From the NCBI RefSeq assembly GCF_019264355.1, contig NZ_JAHVAH010000001.1:2030001-2094000 (forward strand): a stretch of 64,000 nt of DNA, written 5' to 3'. The notes beneath the pieces are model-generated. The model had not been told where the DNA came from. It saw only the letters and a list, made by a program, of their open reading frames with translations, and ran no database searches. The translations under genes were made by a program, and so were the position numbers. This DNA comes from Sphingomicrobium clamense (lineage in GTDB: Bacteria; Pseudomonadota; Alphaproteobacteria; Sphingomonadales; Sphingomonadaceae). Positions 7,442-16,612 of this stretch are shown here, in pieces (position 1 is the stretch's first letter; each line of letters opens with the position of its first letter).

Positions 7442-8143
7442 ATGACCAAGCCGCACCTTCTGCTCGTCGAAGACGAACCGGCAATCCGGACGCCGCTCAA
7501 GCGGTTTCTGGAGCGCGAAGGATTTCGCATCACCGACGTCGGCGACGCCAAGGCGGCACGCGACGCGCTCGACAAAGGTGCCTTCGCCCTCGCCATTCTC
7601 GACATTATGTTGCCGGGCGAGGACGGCTTGAGCCTTGCCCGTGCGATCCGCGCCGGGGGCGAACTGCCCATCCTGTTCCTTAGCGCGCGCGCCGAAGACA
7701 TCGACCGGATCGTCGGTCTCGAAATGGGTGCGGACGACTACCTCACCAAGCCCTTCAATCCACGCGAATTGCTGGCCCGAATCAAGGCGATCCTGCGCCG
7801 CGCCGAGCCCAATGGCCCGGTCGAAGGTGACGATCACGTCTATCGCTTCGGACCCTTCAAACTCGATAGCAGCGCCCAGACGCTCTCACGCGACGGCGAC
7901 GCGATCGCGCTGACGGGGGGCGACTATCGTCTGCTGCTGTGCATGGTCGAGCGCGCCGGCCGCACCCTGTCGCGCGACCAGCTTCTCGACCTGACCAAGG
8001 GACGCCAGGCCGATCCCTTCGACCGCGCGATCGACAATGCGGTCATGCGCTTACGCAAGAAATTGGGCGAAGACGGTCCCGAACTGATTAAGACGGTGCA
8101 CGGTCTTGGCTACAGCTTTGCCGGAAAGGTCGAGACGGCATGA
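7442..8143 (+). CDS. OmpR/PhoB-family response regulator
   Basis: 233 residues. The receiver domain (1-120) has the acidic pair in LLLVEDEPA, the phosphoacceptor Asp54 in AILDIMLPGEDG, the switch SAR and LTKPFNPREL. The C-terminal winged helix (about 135-230) includes LTGGDYRLLLCMVE and DNAVMRLRKKLGED...VHGLGYSF, as in OmpR/PhoB regulators. It is phosphorylated by the kinase whose start overlaps its stop by 4 bases and then binds DNA as a dimer. The EF-hand gene upstream may be in its operon or regulon. Confidence 0.95.
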   Translation: MTKPHLLLVEDEPAIRTPLKRFLEREGFRITDVGDAKAARDALDKGAFALAILDIMLPGEDGLSLARAIRAGGELPILFLSARAEDIDRIVGLEMGADDYLTKPFNPRELLARIKAILRRAEPNGPVEGDDHVYRFGPFKLDSSAQTLSRDGDAIALTGGDYRLLLCMVERAGRTLSRDQLLDLTKGRQADPFDRAIDNAVMRLRKKLGEDGPELIKTVHGLGYSFAGKVETA

Positions 8144-9483
8144 AGCGGCTGACCCTTGCCGGACAGGTCGCGCTGATCGTGGCGCTCGCCATCTTCGTGG
8201 TGCAATTCTTCAATCTTGCGCTGGCCATCGATCATCGCCGCGATCTCGCGCTGACGCAGTCGGTGGCGCCCGCCGCCCAGCGCCTGATCTTTGCGGCCGA
8301 GCGCCCCGAAATTCTCGAACGCCGTCAGGAGCGGCGCGAGCGACGCGCGCGTCGTCATGGCGGGCGCGATGGCGAGCCGCGCGACCGTTTCCTGCGCCCC
8401 CGCGCCGTTCCCGACGATCCGGTGCCCGGCAATGCACGCCGCCTCGTTGCAGGCGAACGGGTCCTGCAATCGCGGTTCGACGAAGCGGGAATCCCGACCC
8501 TCTCCACCAAGGTCGGCGTGCTCGAACCCCAGTTCCAGCGCGGACACCGCCAAATCCTGGTCTTCGGCGTCCAGCTCGAGGACGGCAGCTGGCTGACGAC
8601 CCGCGCGCCCGGGCCACCATCGATGCGCCCCCTGATCGGCATCTTGCTGCTGCAATCGATCCTTATCGGCCTCGCAATCCTGATCCCGACCTTGCTGCTC
8701 TTGCGGCGCGTGGGCGGCTCGCTGACGAGTTTGCGCCGCGCCGCTGCCTCGTTCGACGGCGCCGTCCCCACGGACCCGGTCGAACCCAGCGGACCCAAGG
8801 ACGTGCGCAGCCTGATCGAGGCGGTCAATGCGATGCAGGCGCGGATCGCCACCATGCTTGCGGAAAAGGACGTCATGCTTGGGGCGATCGGCCACGACCT
8901 CAGGACGCCCCTGACCGCGCTCCGCATCGAAGCGGAGAGCATCGATCATGAGGAGCAACGCGATGCGCTAATCGCGCAGGTCGAGGCGCTGCACGCACAA
9001 TTCGAGCAGATCCTCGACTTCGCGAGGACCGGCAAGGCCGCCACCGCGCGCGAACCCCGCAATCTTGCGCCGCTGGTCGAGGAGTGCGTCGCGGCCGCGC
9101 ACGAGCAGAACAGGGATGTCACGCTCGGAACGATCGAACCCGTGTCCGCCAAGGTCGACGGCGCCGCGCTGAGCCGCGCCATTTCGAACCTGATCGACAA
9201 TGGCATCCGTTACGCCGGACCCGTGACGGTGTCGCTTGAAAAGGTCGACGGGACGGCGCGCCTCAGCGTCGCGGATACTGGTCCGGGCCTGACCGATGCG
9301 CAGAAGGAGCTAGCGCGCACGCCTTTCGGGCGGCTCGACCCCTCGCGCAACCGGGCATCGGGCGGTCACGGCCTCGGGCTCGCCATCGTCGAGGCGATCG
9401 CGCGGGCGCACGGGGGCGAATTGCTGCTCGAGGATAACCATCCCGGACTTCGCGCCGTCATCGCGCTTCCCGCGCTGGACTGA
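8140..9483 (+). CDS. membrane sensor histidine kinase
   Basis: 447 residues. Membrane helix 1 spans about residues 8-30, then comes a periplasmic region with an extremely Arg-rich patch (about 58-88), and helix 2 at about 166-188. HAMP follows, then the H box GAIGHDLRTPLTALR (His252), the N box SNLIDNGIRY, G1 VADTGPG and G2 GGHGLGLAIVEA. It autophosphorylates His252 and passes the phosphate to the regulator encoded immediately upstream. The basic sensor patch is unusual and suggests binding of an anionic ligand or of the acidic EF-hand protein (inference). Confidence 0.94.
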   Translation: MKRLTLAGQVALIVALAIFVVQFFNLALAIDHRRDLALTQSVAPAAQRLIFAAERPEILERRQERRERRARRHGGRDGEPRDRFLRPRAVPDDPVPGNARRLVAGERVLQSRFDEAGIPTLSTKVGVLEPQFQRGHRQILVFGVQLEDGSWLTTRAPGPPSMRPLIGILLLQSILIGLAILIPTLLLLRRVGGSLTSLRRAAASFDGAVPTDPVEPSGPKDVRSLIEAVNAMQARIATMLAEKDVMLGAIGHDLRTPLTALRIEAESIDHEEQRDALIAQVEALHAQFEQILDFARTGKAATAREPRNLAPLVEECVAAAHEQNRDVTLGTIEPVSAKVDGAALSRAISNLIDNGIRYAGPVTVSLEKVDGTARLSVADTGPGLTDAQKELARTPFGRLDPSRNRASGGHGLGLAIVEAIARAHGGELLLEDNHPGLRAVIALPALD

Positions 9484-9490
9484 ATCCCGT

Positions 9491-9520
9491 CTTGTCGCGC
9501 GCCAGCGAATCCCTACATTG
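9491..9520 (+). promoter_or_regulatory. possible RpoH-type heat-shock promoter of hspQ
   Basis: CTTG at 9491-9494 is separated by 17 bases from CCTACATTG at 9512-9520. This is close to the alphaproteobacterial sigma-32 pattern (CTTG-N17-CYTATNT). The start site would fall within a few bases of the hspQ ATG at 9526, and no Shine-Dalgarno is visible, so the mRNA may be leaderless. Confidence 0.45.
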
Positions 9521-9525
9521 AAACT

Positions 9526-9864
9526 ATGTCCAAGACCGTTATCCCCGAAGCGTCCTTCACCATCGGAGAAGTGGTGCGCCACCGCCTGCTCGATTTTCGC
9601 GGCGTGATCTTCGACGTCGATCCCGAATTCGACAATAGCGAGGAATGGTACGAAGCGATTCCCGAAAGCATTCGCCCGGCCAAGGACCAGCCCTTCTATC
9701 ACCTGCTCGCCGAGAATGCGGAGACGAGCTACGTGGCCTATGTCAGCCAGCAGAATCTGGTGCGCGATGAAAGTCACGAGCCGGTCGACCATCCGGCCAT
9801 CCCGACCCTGTTCAGGGACTATGACGGCACGCGCTATCCGCTGAAGCCCGAACACCGCCACTAA
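9526..9864 (+). CDS. hspQ: heat-shock protein HspQ
   Basis: 112 residues, the usual HspQ length. The YccV-like beta-barrel is recognisable in FTIGEVVRHRLLDFRGVIFDVDPEF, EEWYEAIPE, PFYHLLAENAETSYVAYVSQQNLV and the C-terminal HPAIPTLFRDYDG. In enterobacteria HspQ is a small heat-induced protein that binds DNA at hemimethylated oriC and acts as a specificity factor for Lon. It stands alone, downstream of the two-component genes, with a heat-shock-like promoter in the gap. Confidence 0.92.
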   Translation: MSKTVIPEASFTIGEVVRHRLLDFRGVIFDVDPEFDNSEEWYEAIPESIRPAKDQPFYHLLAENAETSYVAYVSQQNLVRDESHEPVDHPAIPTLFRDYDGTRYPLKPEHRH

Positions 9865-9902
9865 GCGGTACGAAATCCTCCACGAAAATCCGCCCTTCGC
9901 GG

Positions 9903-9932
9903 TTGACACAGAGGTGTCATTTCCATAGGTGG
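9903..9932 (+). promoter_or_regulatory. putative promoter of rplU-rpmA with a palindrome over the -35
   Basis: TTGACA at 9903-9908 is a consensus -35, with a weak -10 (ATAGGT/TAGGTG) near 9925-9931. A perfect inverted repeat TGACAC-AGAG-GTGTCA covers 9904-9919 and overlaps the -35, so a repressor could act there. The downstream leader of about 75 bases is GC-rich. Confidence 0.45.
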
Positions 9933-10006
9933 CCCCATCCCCGCGCGAGGTCCCCCTCGTGGGCATCCTGCGCGGCCATGAGATTCGTTAGTTGAGAGAA
10001 AAGCCA

Positions 10007-10519
10007 ATGTTCGCAGTCGTGCGCACGGGCGGCAAGCAGTATCGCGTCGCCGCCGGAGACAAAATCGTAGTCGAAAAGCTGGCCGGTGAAGCCGGGGACA
10101 GCGTCGACCTCACCGACGTGCTTCTGGCGGGCGAAGGCTCGGACCTGAAGTCGACCGACGGCCTGACCGTCGCGGCGAAGATCGTTGCCCAGGCGAAGGG
10201 TGAAAAGGTCACCGTCTTCAAGAAGAAGCGTCGCCACAACTATCGCCGCAAGCGCGGCCATCGCCAGCAGCACACGATCCTCGAGATCGTGTCGATCGGC
10301 GGCAAGGGCGGTGCCAAGAAGGCTGCGCCGAAGAAGGCGGAAGACAAGAAGGCCGACGACAAGCCTGCGGCGAAGAAGGCTCCGGCCAAGAAGGCTGCTG
10401 CACCTGCGAAGAAATCGACAAAGTCTGCTGCACCTGCTAAGAAGGCAGGGACCAAGAAACCTGCGGCGAAGAAGGCTCCTGCGAAGAAGCCTGCCGCCAA
10501 GAAGACCGAGAAGAAGTAA
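10007..10519 (+). CDS. rplU: 50S ribosomal protein L21 with lysine/alanine-rich C-terminal extension
   Basis: 170 residues from the ATG at 10007 (GAGAGAAAAG upstream). Residues 1-100 are a complete L21 domain: [14 protein letters not shown], then [21 protein letters not shown] and the signature [10 protein letters not shown]21 binds 23S rRNA early in 50S assembly. Typical L21 is near 103 residues; here about 70 more follow, made of [12 protein letters not shown] repeats like the tail of histone H1. Alphaproteobacterial L21 proteins often carry some extension, but this one is almost pure Lys/Ala/Pro. rpmA follows after 2 bases, the standard pair. Confidence 0.96.
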   Translation: MFAVVRTGGKQYRVAAGDKIVVEKLAGEAGDSVDLTDVLLAGEGSDLKSTDGLTVAAKIVAQAKGEKVTVFKKKRRHNYRRKRGHRQQHTILEIVSIGGKGGAKKAAPKKAEDKKADDKPAAKKAPAKKAAAPAKKSTKSAAPAKKAGTKKPAAKKAPAKKPAAKKTEKK

Positions 10520-10521
10520 CC

Positions 10522-10791
10522 ATGGCACATAAAAAGGCTGGCGGCTCGTCCAAGAACGGTCGCGACTCAAATCCTAAGTACCTTGGTGTGAAGAAGTTCG
10601 GTGGCGAAAACGTCGTCGCCGGCAACATCATCGTGCGCCAGCGCGGGACCAAGTGGTACCCGGGCACGAACGTCGGCCTCGGCCGCGATCACACGCTTTT
10701 TGCGCTTATCGACGGCAAAGTCGCCTTCCGTGACGGCAAGCTCGGTCGCAAATACGTGCATGTCGAAGCGATGGCAGACGCCGCGGAATAA
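10522..10791 (+). CDS. rpmA: 50S ribosomal protein L27
   Basis: 89 residues, the usual length. The sequence starts [20 protein letters not shown] without the cleaved N-terminal extension seen in Firmicutes. [21 protein letters not shown] and [14 protein letters not shown] are family signatures. The N-terminus reaches toward the peptidyl-transferase centre and helps place tRNA. It lies 2 bases after rplU and is followed by a strong terminator, so the pair forms one transcript. Confidence 0.98.
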   Translation: MAHKKAGGSSKNGRDSNPKYLGVKKFGGENVVAGNIIVRQRGTKWYPGTNVGLGRDHTLFALIDGKVAFRDGKLGRKYVHVEAMADAAE

Positions 10792-10854
10792 TCGGGATCA
10801 GTCGATGACGGACGGTCCCTGGGGGACGGTCCGGAAAGTCTGAAACGATTTTCG

Positions 10855-10891
10855 AAAAAAGGGAGAAGGGCCGGTCCCTCCTCCCTTTTTT
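10855..10891. terminator. bidirectional Rho-independent terminator after rpmA
   Basis: An A run at 10855-10860 and GGGAGAAGGG at 10861-10870 pair imperfectly with TCCCTCCTCCC, followed by a T run ending at about 10891. The A and T tracts on either side make it functional in both directions. It closes the rplU-rpmA transcript. Confidence 0.8.
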
Positions 10892-10970
10892 GCATTCTGA
10901 AAGACCCTTCTCCTCAAACTGTCACGATCCGCCCCTAGCGGACGGATCGCGCAAGTGGAGGAGACGAGTA

Positions 10971-11513
10971 ATGTTCGCGCGGACCGAACGATTATTGTTG
11001 AGACCGGGCTTCCCGGAAGACGCCCCGCAACTGGCCCGGGCCATCGGCGACGAGCGGATCGCCCGCAACGTGGCGCGCATGCCGTGGCCCTATTGCCTCA
11101 GCGATGCCGAGCGCTTCCTCGAGAAGTTCGAAGACGCCAGGAACACGACCTTCCTGATTTTCGAACGGACCGACGCGGCGCCCAAACTCGTCGGAGGCTG
11201 CGGCTTCGATCACCGGCTCGATGGGTCGCTGCAGTTCGGATATTGGATCACGCCGGCAAAGTGGGGTCGGGGCTTTGCCACCGAGGCGGGTCGCGCCACC
11301 CTCGACATTGCGCGCACCCTTCGCGTCAAGCGGCTCCAGGCAGGCCACTTCATCGACAATCCGGCCTCGGGCCGCGTGCTCGAAAAGCTGGGATTTCGGC
11401 CCACGGGCCGGACCGTGCCCTGCTTCAGCCTCGGCCGGGGTCGAGAAAGCCAGACCCGCATGTTCGCGCTCGATCTTGTGGAGGAAGAGACGCCGAGCGC
11501 CATTGCGGCCTGA
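10971..11513 (+). CDS. GNAT-family N-acetyltransferase (RimJ/RimL-like)
   Basis: 180 residues from the ATG at 10971, with GGAGGAGACGAGTA upstream. The family opening TERLLLRPGFPEDAPQL is followed by KLVGGCGF, FGYWITPAKWGRGFATEA (the acetyl-CoA-binding Q/RxxGxG/A region) and FIDNPASGRVLEKLGFRPTGR, characteristic of RimJ/RimL-type transferases. It would transfer an acetyl group from acetyl-CoA to an amine; the acceptor cannot be told. It is a single gene ending in a hairpin shared with the convergent PF10118-type gene. Confidence 0.9.
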   Translation: MFARTERLLLRPGFPEDAPQLARAIGDERIARNVARMPWPYCLSDAERFLEKFEDARNTTFLIFERTDAAPKLVGGCGFDHRLDGSLQFGYWITPAKWGRGFATEAGRATLDIARTLRVKRLQAGHFIDNPASGRVLEKLGFRPTGRTVPCFSLGRGRESQTRMFALDLVEEETPSAIAA

Positions 11514-11521
11514 CCCGAAAT

Positions 11522-11562
11522 GCGAAGCGCCCCGGCAGTCCTCCCGCCGGGGCGCCCTTCGC
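11522..11562. terminator. strong hairpin between convergent genes
   Basis: GCCCCGGC and GCCGGGGC form a perfect 8-bp stem with a 9-base loop, extended by outer GCGAAG/CTTCGC arms. There is no clear T run. It sits in the 66-base gap between the GNAT gene and the convergent gene at 11580-12443, where a shared terminator is expected. Confidence 0.5.
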
Positions 11563-11579
11563 GCAGCCTGTTTCGAGCG

Positions 11580-12443
11580 TCAGGCCGCGTAGCGAACTTT
11601 CTTCGCGAACGTATCCGCTTCGTCCGGCACGCTTGCTTCATAGGCCGCGATCAGCTTGCGATCGTCATGCTGCCACGGGTGGAAGCGCGGCAGGAAATAG
11701 GTCAGCCACATGCCGAACACGCGGCGCGCCATGCCCGGCGACAGGAAGGCGTATTTGAACATCTTCCATTTCGCGCCCGCACCTTCGATCCCGTCCTGGC
11801 GCAGCAATTCCATGCATGCCTGCGCGCGCCCGGCGGTGAAGTTCTTCGTCACGTCGAGCATCACCAGCGTCTTCACCTTCCACCGCTTCCAGCGGCTCCA
11901 GTCCTTGGTCGCGTGAAGCCAGGTGTCATAGGCGACGCCCTTATGCTCGATCTCTTCCGCGGCATGCCAGCGCCACAGGTCCGCGCTCGCCTTGTCGGCA
12001 CCCGCCAGATGCTTCGGGTTAGCAAGCAGCTCGTGAGCGAGGATTGCGGTGAAATGCTCGAGCGCCATCGTCGCCGCCAGCTGCACGACCATCGGCCGCG
12101 ACTTGGCGATCGCCATTCGCTCGTCGACATAGGCGTCGAGCGGCGCGACGTCGTAGCCGCTGTCCTTGACGCGATTGTTGAACGCAGCATGCTCGCGGCT
12201 GTGGATCGCTTCCTGCGTCGTGAACGCCTTGATCTCCTTGGCCAGCTGCGGGTCGGCCCCTTCGCGAAAGGCGCGCACGCTTTCTACGAAGAAAGCCTCG
12301 CCCTTGGGAAAAGTCACCGACAGCGCATTGTAGAAGGCCGTCGCGTACGGATCGCCGCCATGCCAGTGGCGCGGCGTCTCTTCTTCGCGCCCGAAACGGC
12401 GGTCGCGAGGGGTGATGGTCAGATCCGCGGGACTTGCGGCCAT
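11580..12443 (-). CDS. PF10118-type metal-dependent hydrolase family protein
   Basis: 287 residues from the ATG at 12443, preceded by GGAGGAAGCG; a TTG 21 bases earlier is less likely. The sequence shows conserved Glu/His clusters typical of a helical di-metal protein: EAFFVESVRAFRE, TTQEAIHSREHAAFN, MALEHFTAILAHEL and WHAAEEIEHKGVAYD. The ExxH pattern repeats as in ferritin-like or di-iron proteins, and members are annotated as predicted metal-dependent hydrolases without a proven reaction. It is divergent from a TetR-type gene, with two operator-like palindromes between, so it is probably the regulator's target. Confidence 0.85.
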   Translation of the reverse strand: MAASPADLTITPRDRRFGREEETPRHWHGGDPYATAFYNALSVTFPKGEAFFVESVRAFREGADPQLAKEIKAFTTQEAIHSREHAAFNNRVKDSGYDVAPLDAYVDERMAIAKSRPMVVQLAATMALEHFTAILAHELLANPKHLAGADKASADLWRWHAAEEIEHKGVAYDTWLHATKDWSRWKRWKVKTLVMLDVTKNFTAGRAQACMELLRQDGIEGAGAKWKMFKYAFLSPGMARRVFGMWLTYFLPRFHPWQHDDRKLIAAYEASVPDEADTFAKKVRYAA

Positions 12444-12470
12444 GATGCGCTTCCTCCAAAGCAAGTTCGA

Positions 12471-12503
12471 GTCTCAATAGAGACGTAACTGACAATAGTG
12501 TCA
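12471..12503. promoter_or_regulatory. two 5-4-5 palindromes, putative TetR operators
   Basis: GTCTC-AATA-GAGAC at 12471-12484 and TGACA-ATAG-TGTCA at 12490-12503 are perfect inverted repeats with identical geometry, 19 bases centre to centre. They occupy most of the 71-base gap between the divergent PF10118 and TetR genes. A dimeric repressor acting on both genes is the simplest reading. Confidence 0.5.
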
Positions 12504-12514
12504 ATAAGGTTACC

Positions 12515-15071
<2,557 letters not shown>

Positions 15072-15129
15072 CCCTTTTTGCGCCGCACTTCGTTGCTTAA
15101 GCGTTTCGCGACCACTAAAGCGAGGACCC

Positions 15130-15375
15130 ATGACCGACCGCAATGATGTGAAGACCAGCGTCTTCAAGCTGATCGACCAGTTCAACAAGAAGGGCGTCGA
15201 CGTCACCGAAGAGACGCGCTTTGCGCAGGATCTCGAGTGGGACAGCCTCACCGTCCTCGATTTCGTCGCCGAAGTCGAAGACGAGTTCGACATTCTCATC
15301 ACCATGAACCAGCAGGCGGAGATCGAGAAGGTCGGCCAGCTCGTCGACGCGGTTCACGAAATGGCGAACAAGTGA
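15130..15375 (+). CDS. acyl carrier protein dedicated to sphingolipid synthesis
   Basis: 81 residues. The phosphopantetheine attachment site is the Ser in LEWDSLTVLDFV (about residue 38), where canonical ACPs have DSLD. The acidic helical profile fits a type II ACP, but the sequence is not that of the general AcpP. The gene overlaps spt by 4 bases (GTGA), so it probably delivers the acyl thioester to serine palmitoyltransferase, as the SPT-associated ACP of Caulobacter does. GCGAGGACC before the ATG is the ribosome site. Confidence 0.88.
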   Translation: MTDRNDVKTSVFKLIDQFNKKGVDVTEETRFAQDLEWDSLTVLDFVAEVEDEFDILITMNQQAEIEKVGQLVDAVHEMANK

Positions 15376-16574
15376 CCGATCTTTTTTCCAAATTCGATCC
15401 GATCATCGCCCAGCATAAGGGGCTGATCGACAGCGGGCTCACCGATCCGTTCGGGCTGGTGATGGAAGAGGTGCTCTCGCCCACCGTCGCAATGTGCAAC
15501 GGGCGCGAGACCATCCTGCTCGGCACCTACAACTATATGGGCATGACCTTCGACCCCGACGTGATCGCGGCGGGCAAGAAGGCGCTGGACGAATTCGGCT
15601 CGGGCACCACCGGTAGCCGCGTATTGAACGGCACCTATTCGCTCCACAAGGATTGCGAAGCCGCGCTACGCGAATTTTTCGACATGTCGGGCGCAATGGT
15701 CTTCTCGACCGGCTATCTCGCCAATACCGGCGTCATTTCGACGATCGCGGGCAAGGACGATTACATCATCCTCGACATGGACAGCCACGCGTCCATCTAT
15801 GACGGCTGCGCGATGGGCAACGCCAATGTAGTGCCCTTCCGCCACAACGACATCGAAGCCCTTGAAAAGCGCCTGAAGCGCCTGCCCGAAGATGCCGGCA
15901 AGCTGGTCATCCTCGAAGGCGTCTATTCTATGCTCGGCGACACCGCCCCGCTCGACAAGATGGTCCCGCTGGCCAAGAAATATGGCGCGATGGTGCTGGT
16001 CGACGAAGCGCACTCGATGGGCTTCATCGGCGAGAATGGCCGCGGCGTCGCCGAGGCGCAGGGCGTCATCGACGATGTCGATTTCATCATCGGCACCTTT
16101 TCCAAATCAGTCGGCACGGTCGGCGGCTATTGCGTCTCCAACCATCCCAAGTTCGAGATCCTGCGCCTCGCCAGCCGCAGCTACATCTTCACCGCCTCGC
16201 TTCCGCCCAGCGTCATGGCCACCGCCGCCACTTCGATCCGCAAGATCATGTCGGCCAAGGACAAGCGCGATCACCTGTGGGAAAACTCGAAGCGCCTTCA
16301 CAAGGGCCTGACCGACATGGGCTTCGAGCTTGGCACCAAGCAGCCCGAAAGCGCGATCCTGTCGGTCATCATGCCCGACCTCGAACGCGGCGCGGCGATG
16401 TGGGACGCGCTCCTCAAGGAAGGCCTCTACGTCAATCTCGCGCGTCCGCCCGCGACGCCTGCGGGCATGACTTTGCTCCGCTGTTCGCTCTGCGCCGAAC
16501 ATAGCACCGAACAGGTCACCGAGATCCTCGGCATGTTCGAACGCGCGGGCCGCGCAACCGGCTGTATCGATTGA
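15372..16574 (+). CDS. spt: serine palmitoyltransferase
   Basis: 400 residues from a GTG at 15372 that overlaps the acp stop. Alpha-oxoamine synthase fold: GTYNYMGMTFDPDV, GSGTTGSRVLNGTYSLH, then LVDEAHSMGFIGENGRG (the Asp and His that hold PLP) and GTFSKSVGTVGGYC with the PLP lysine. These features and the length match the soluble homodimeric SPT of Sphingomonas. It condenses L-serine with an acyl thioester to give 3-ketosphinganine, the first committed step of sphingolipid synthesis. Related enzymes (KBL, BioF, HemA) were considered, but the partner ACP and neighbours favour SPT. Confidence 0.93.
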   Translation: MTDLFSKFDPIIAQHKGLIDSGLTDPFGLVMEEVLSPTVAMCNGRETILLGTYNYMGMTFDPDVIAAGKKALDEFGSGTTGSRVLNGTYSLHKDCEAALREFFDMSGAMVFSTGYLANTGVISTIAGKDDYIILDMDSHASIYDGCAMGNANVVPFRHNDIEALEKRLKRLPEDAGKLVILEGVYSMLGDTAPLDKMVPLAKKYGAMVLVDEAHSMGFIGENGRGVAEAQGVIDDVDFIIGTFSKSVGTVGGYCVSNHPKFEILRLASRSYIFTASLPPSVMATAATSIRKIMSAKDKRDHLWENSKRLHKGLTDMGFELGTKQPESAILSVIMPDLERGAAMWDALLKEGLYVNLARPPATPAGMTLLRCSLCAEHSTEQVTEILGMFERAGRATGCID

Positions 16575-16612
16575 CTCTTTCGCGAGTCCGGCAGGGACGT
16601 TAAGATAGACGC

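Noticed and set aside
11520..12488. Long plus-strand frame opposite the PF10118-type gene
   Set aside because: Antisense shadow; no start signal or domain, and the minus-strand protein shows conserved metal-site patterns.
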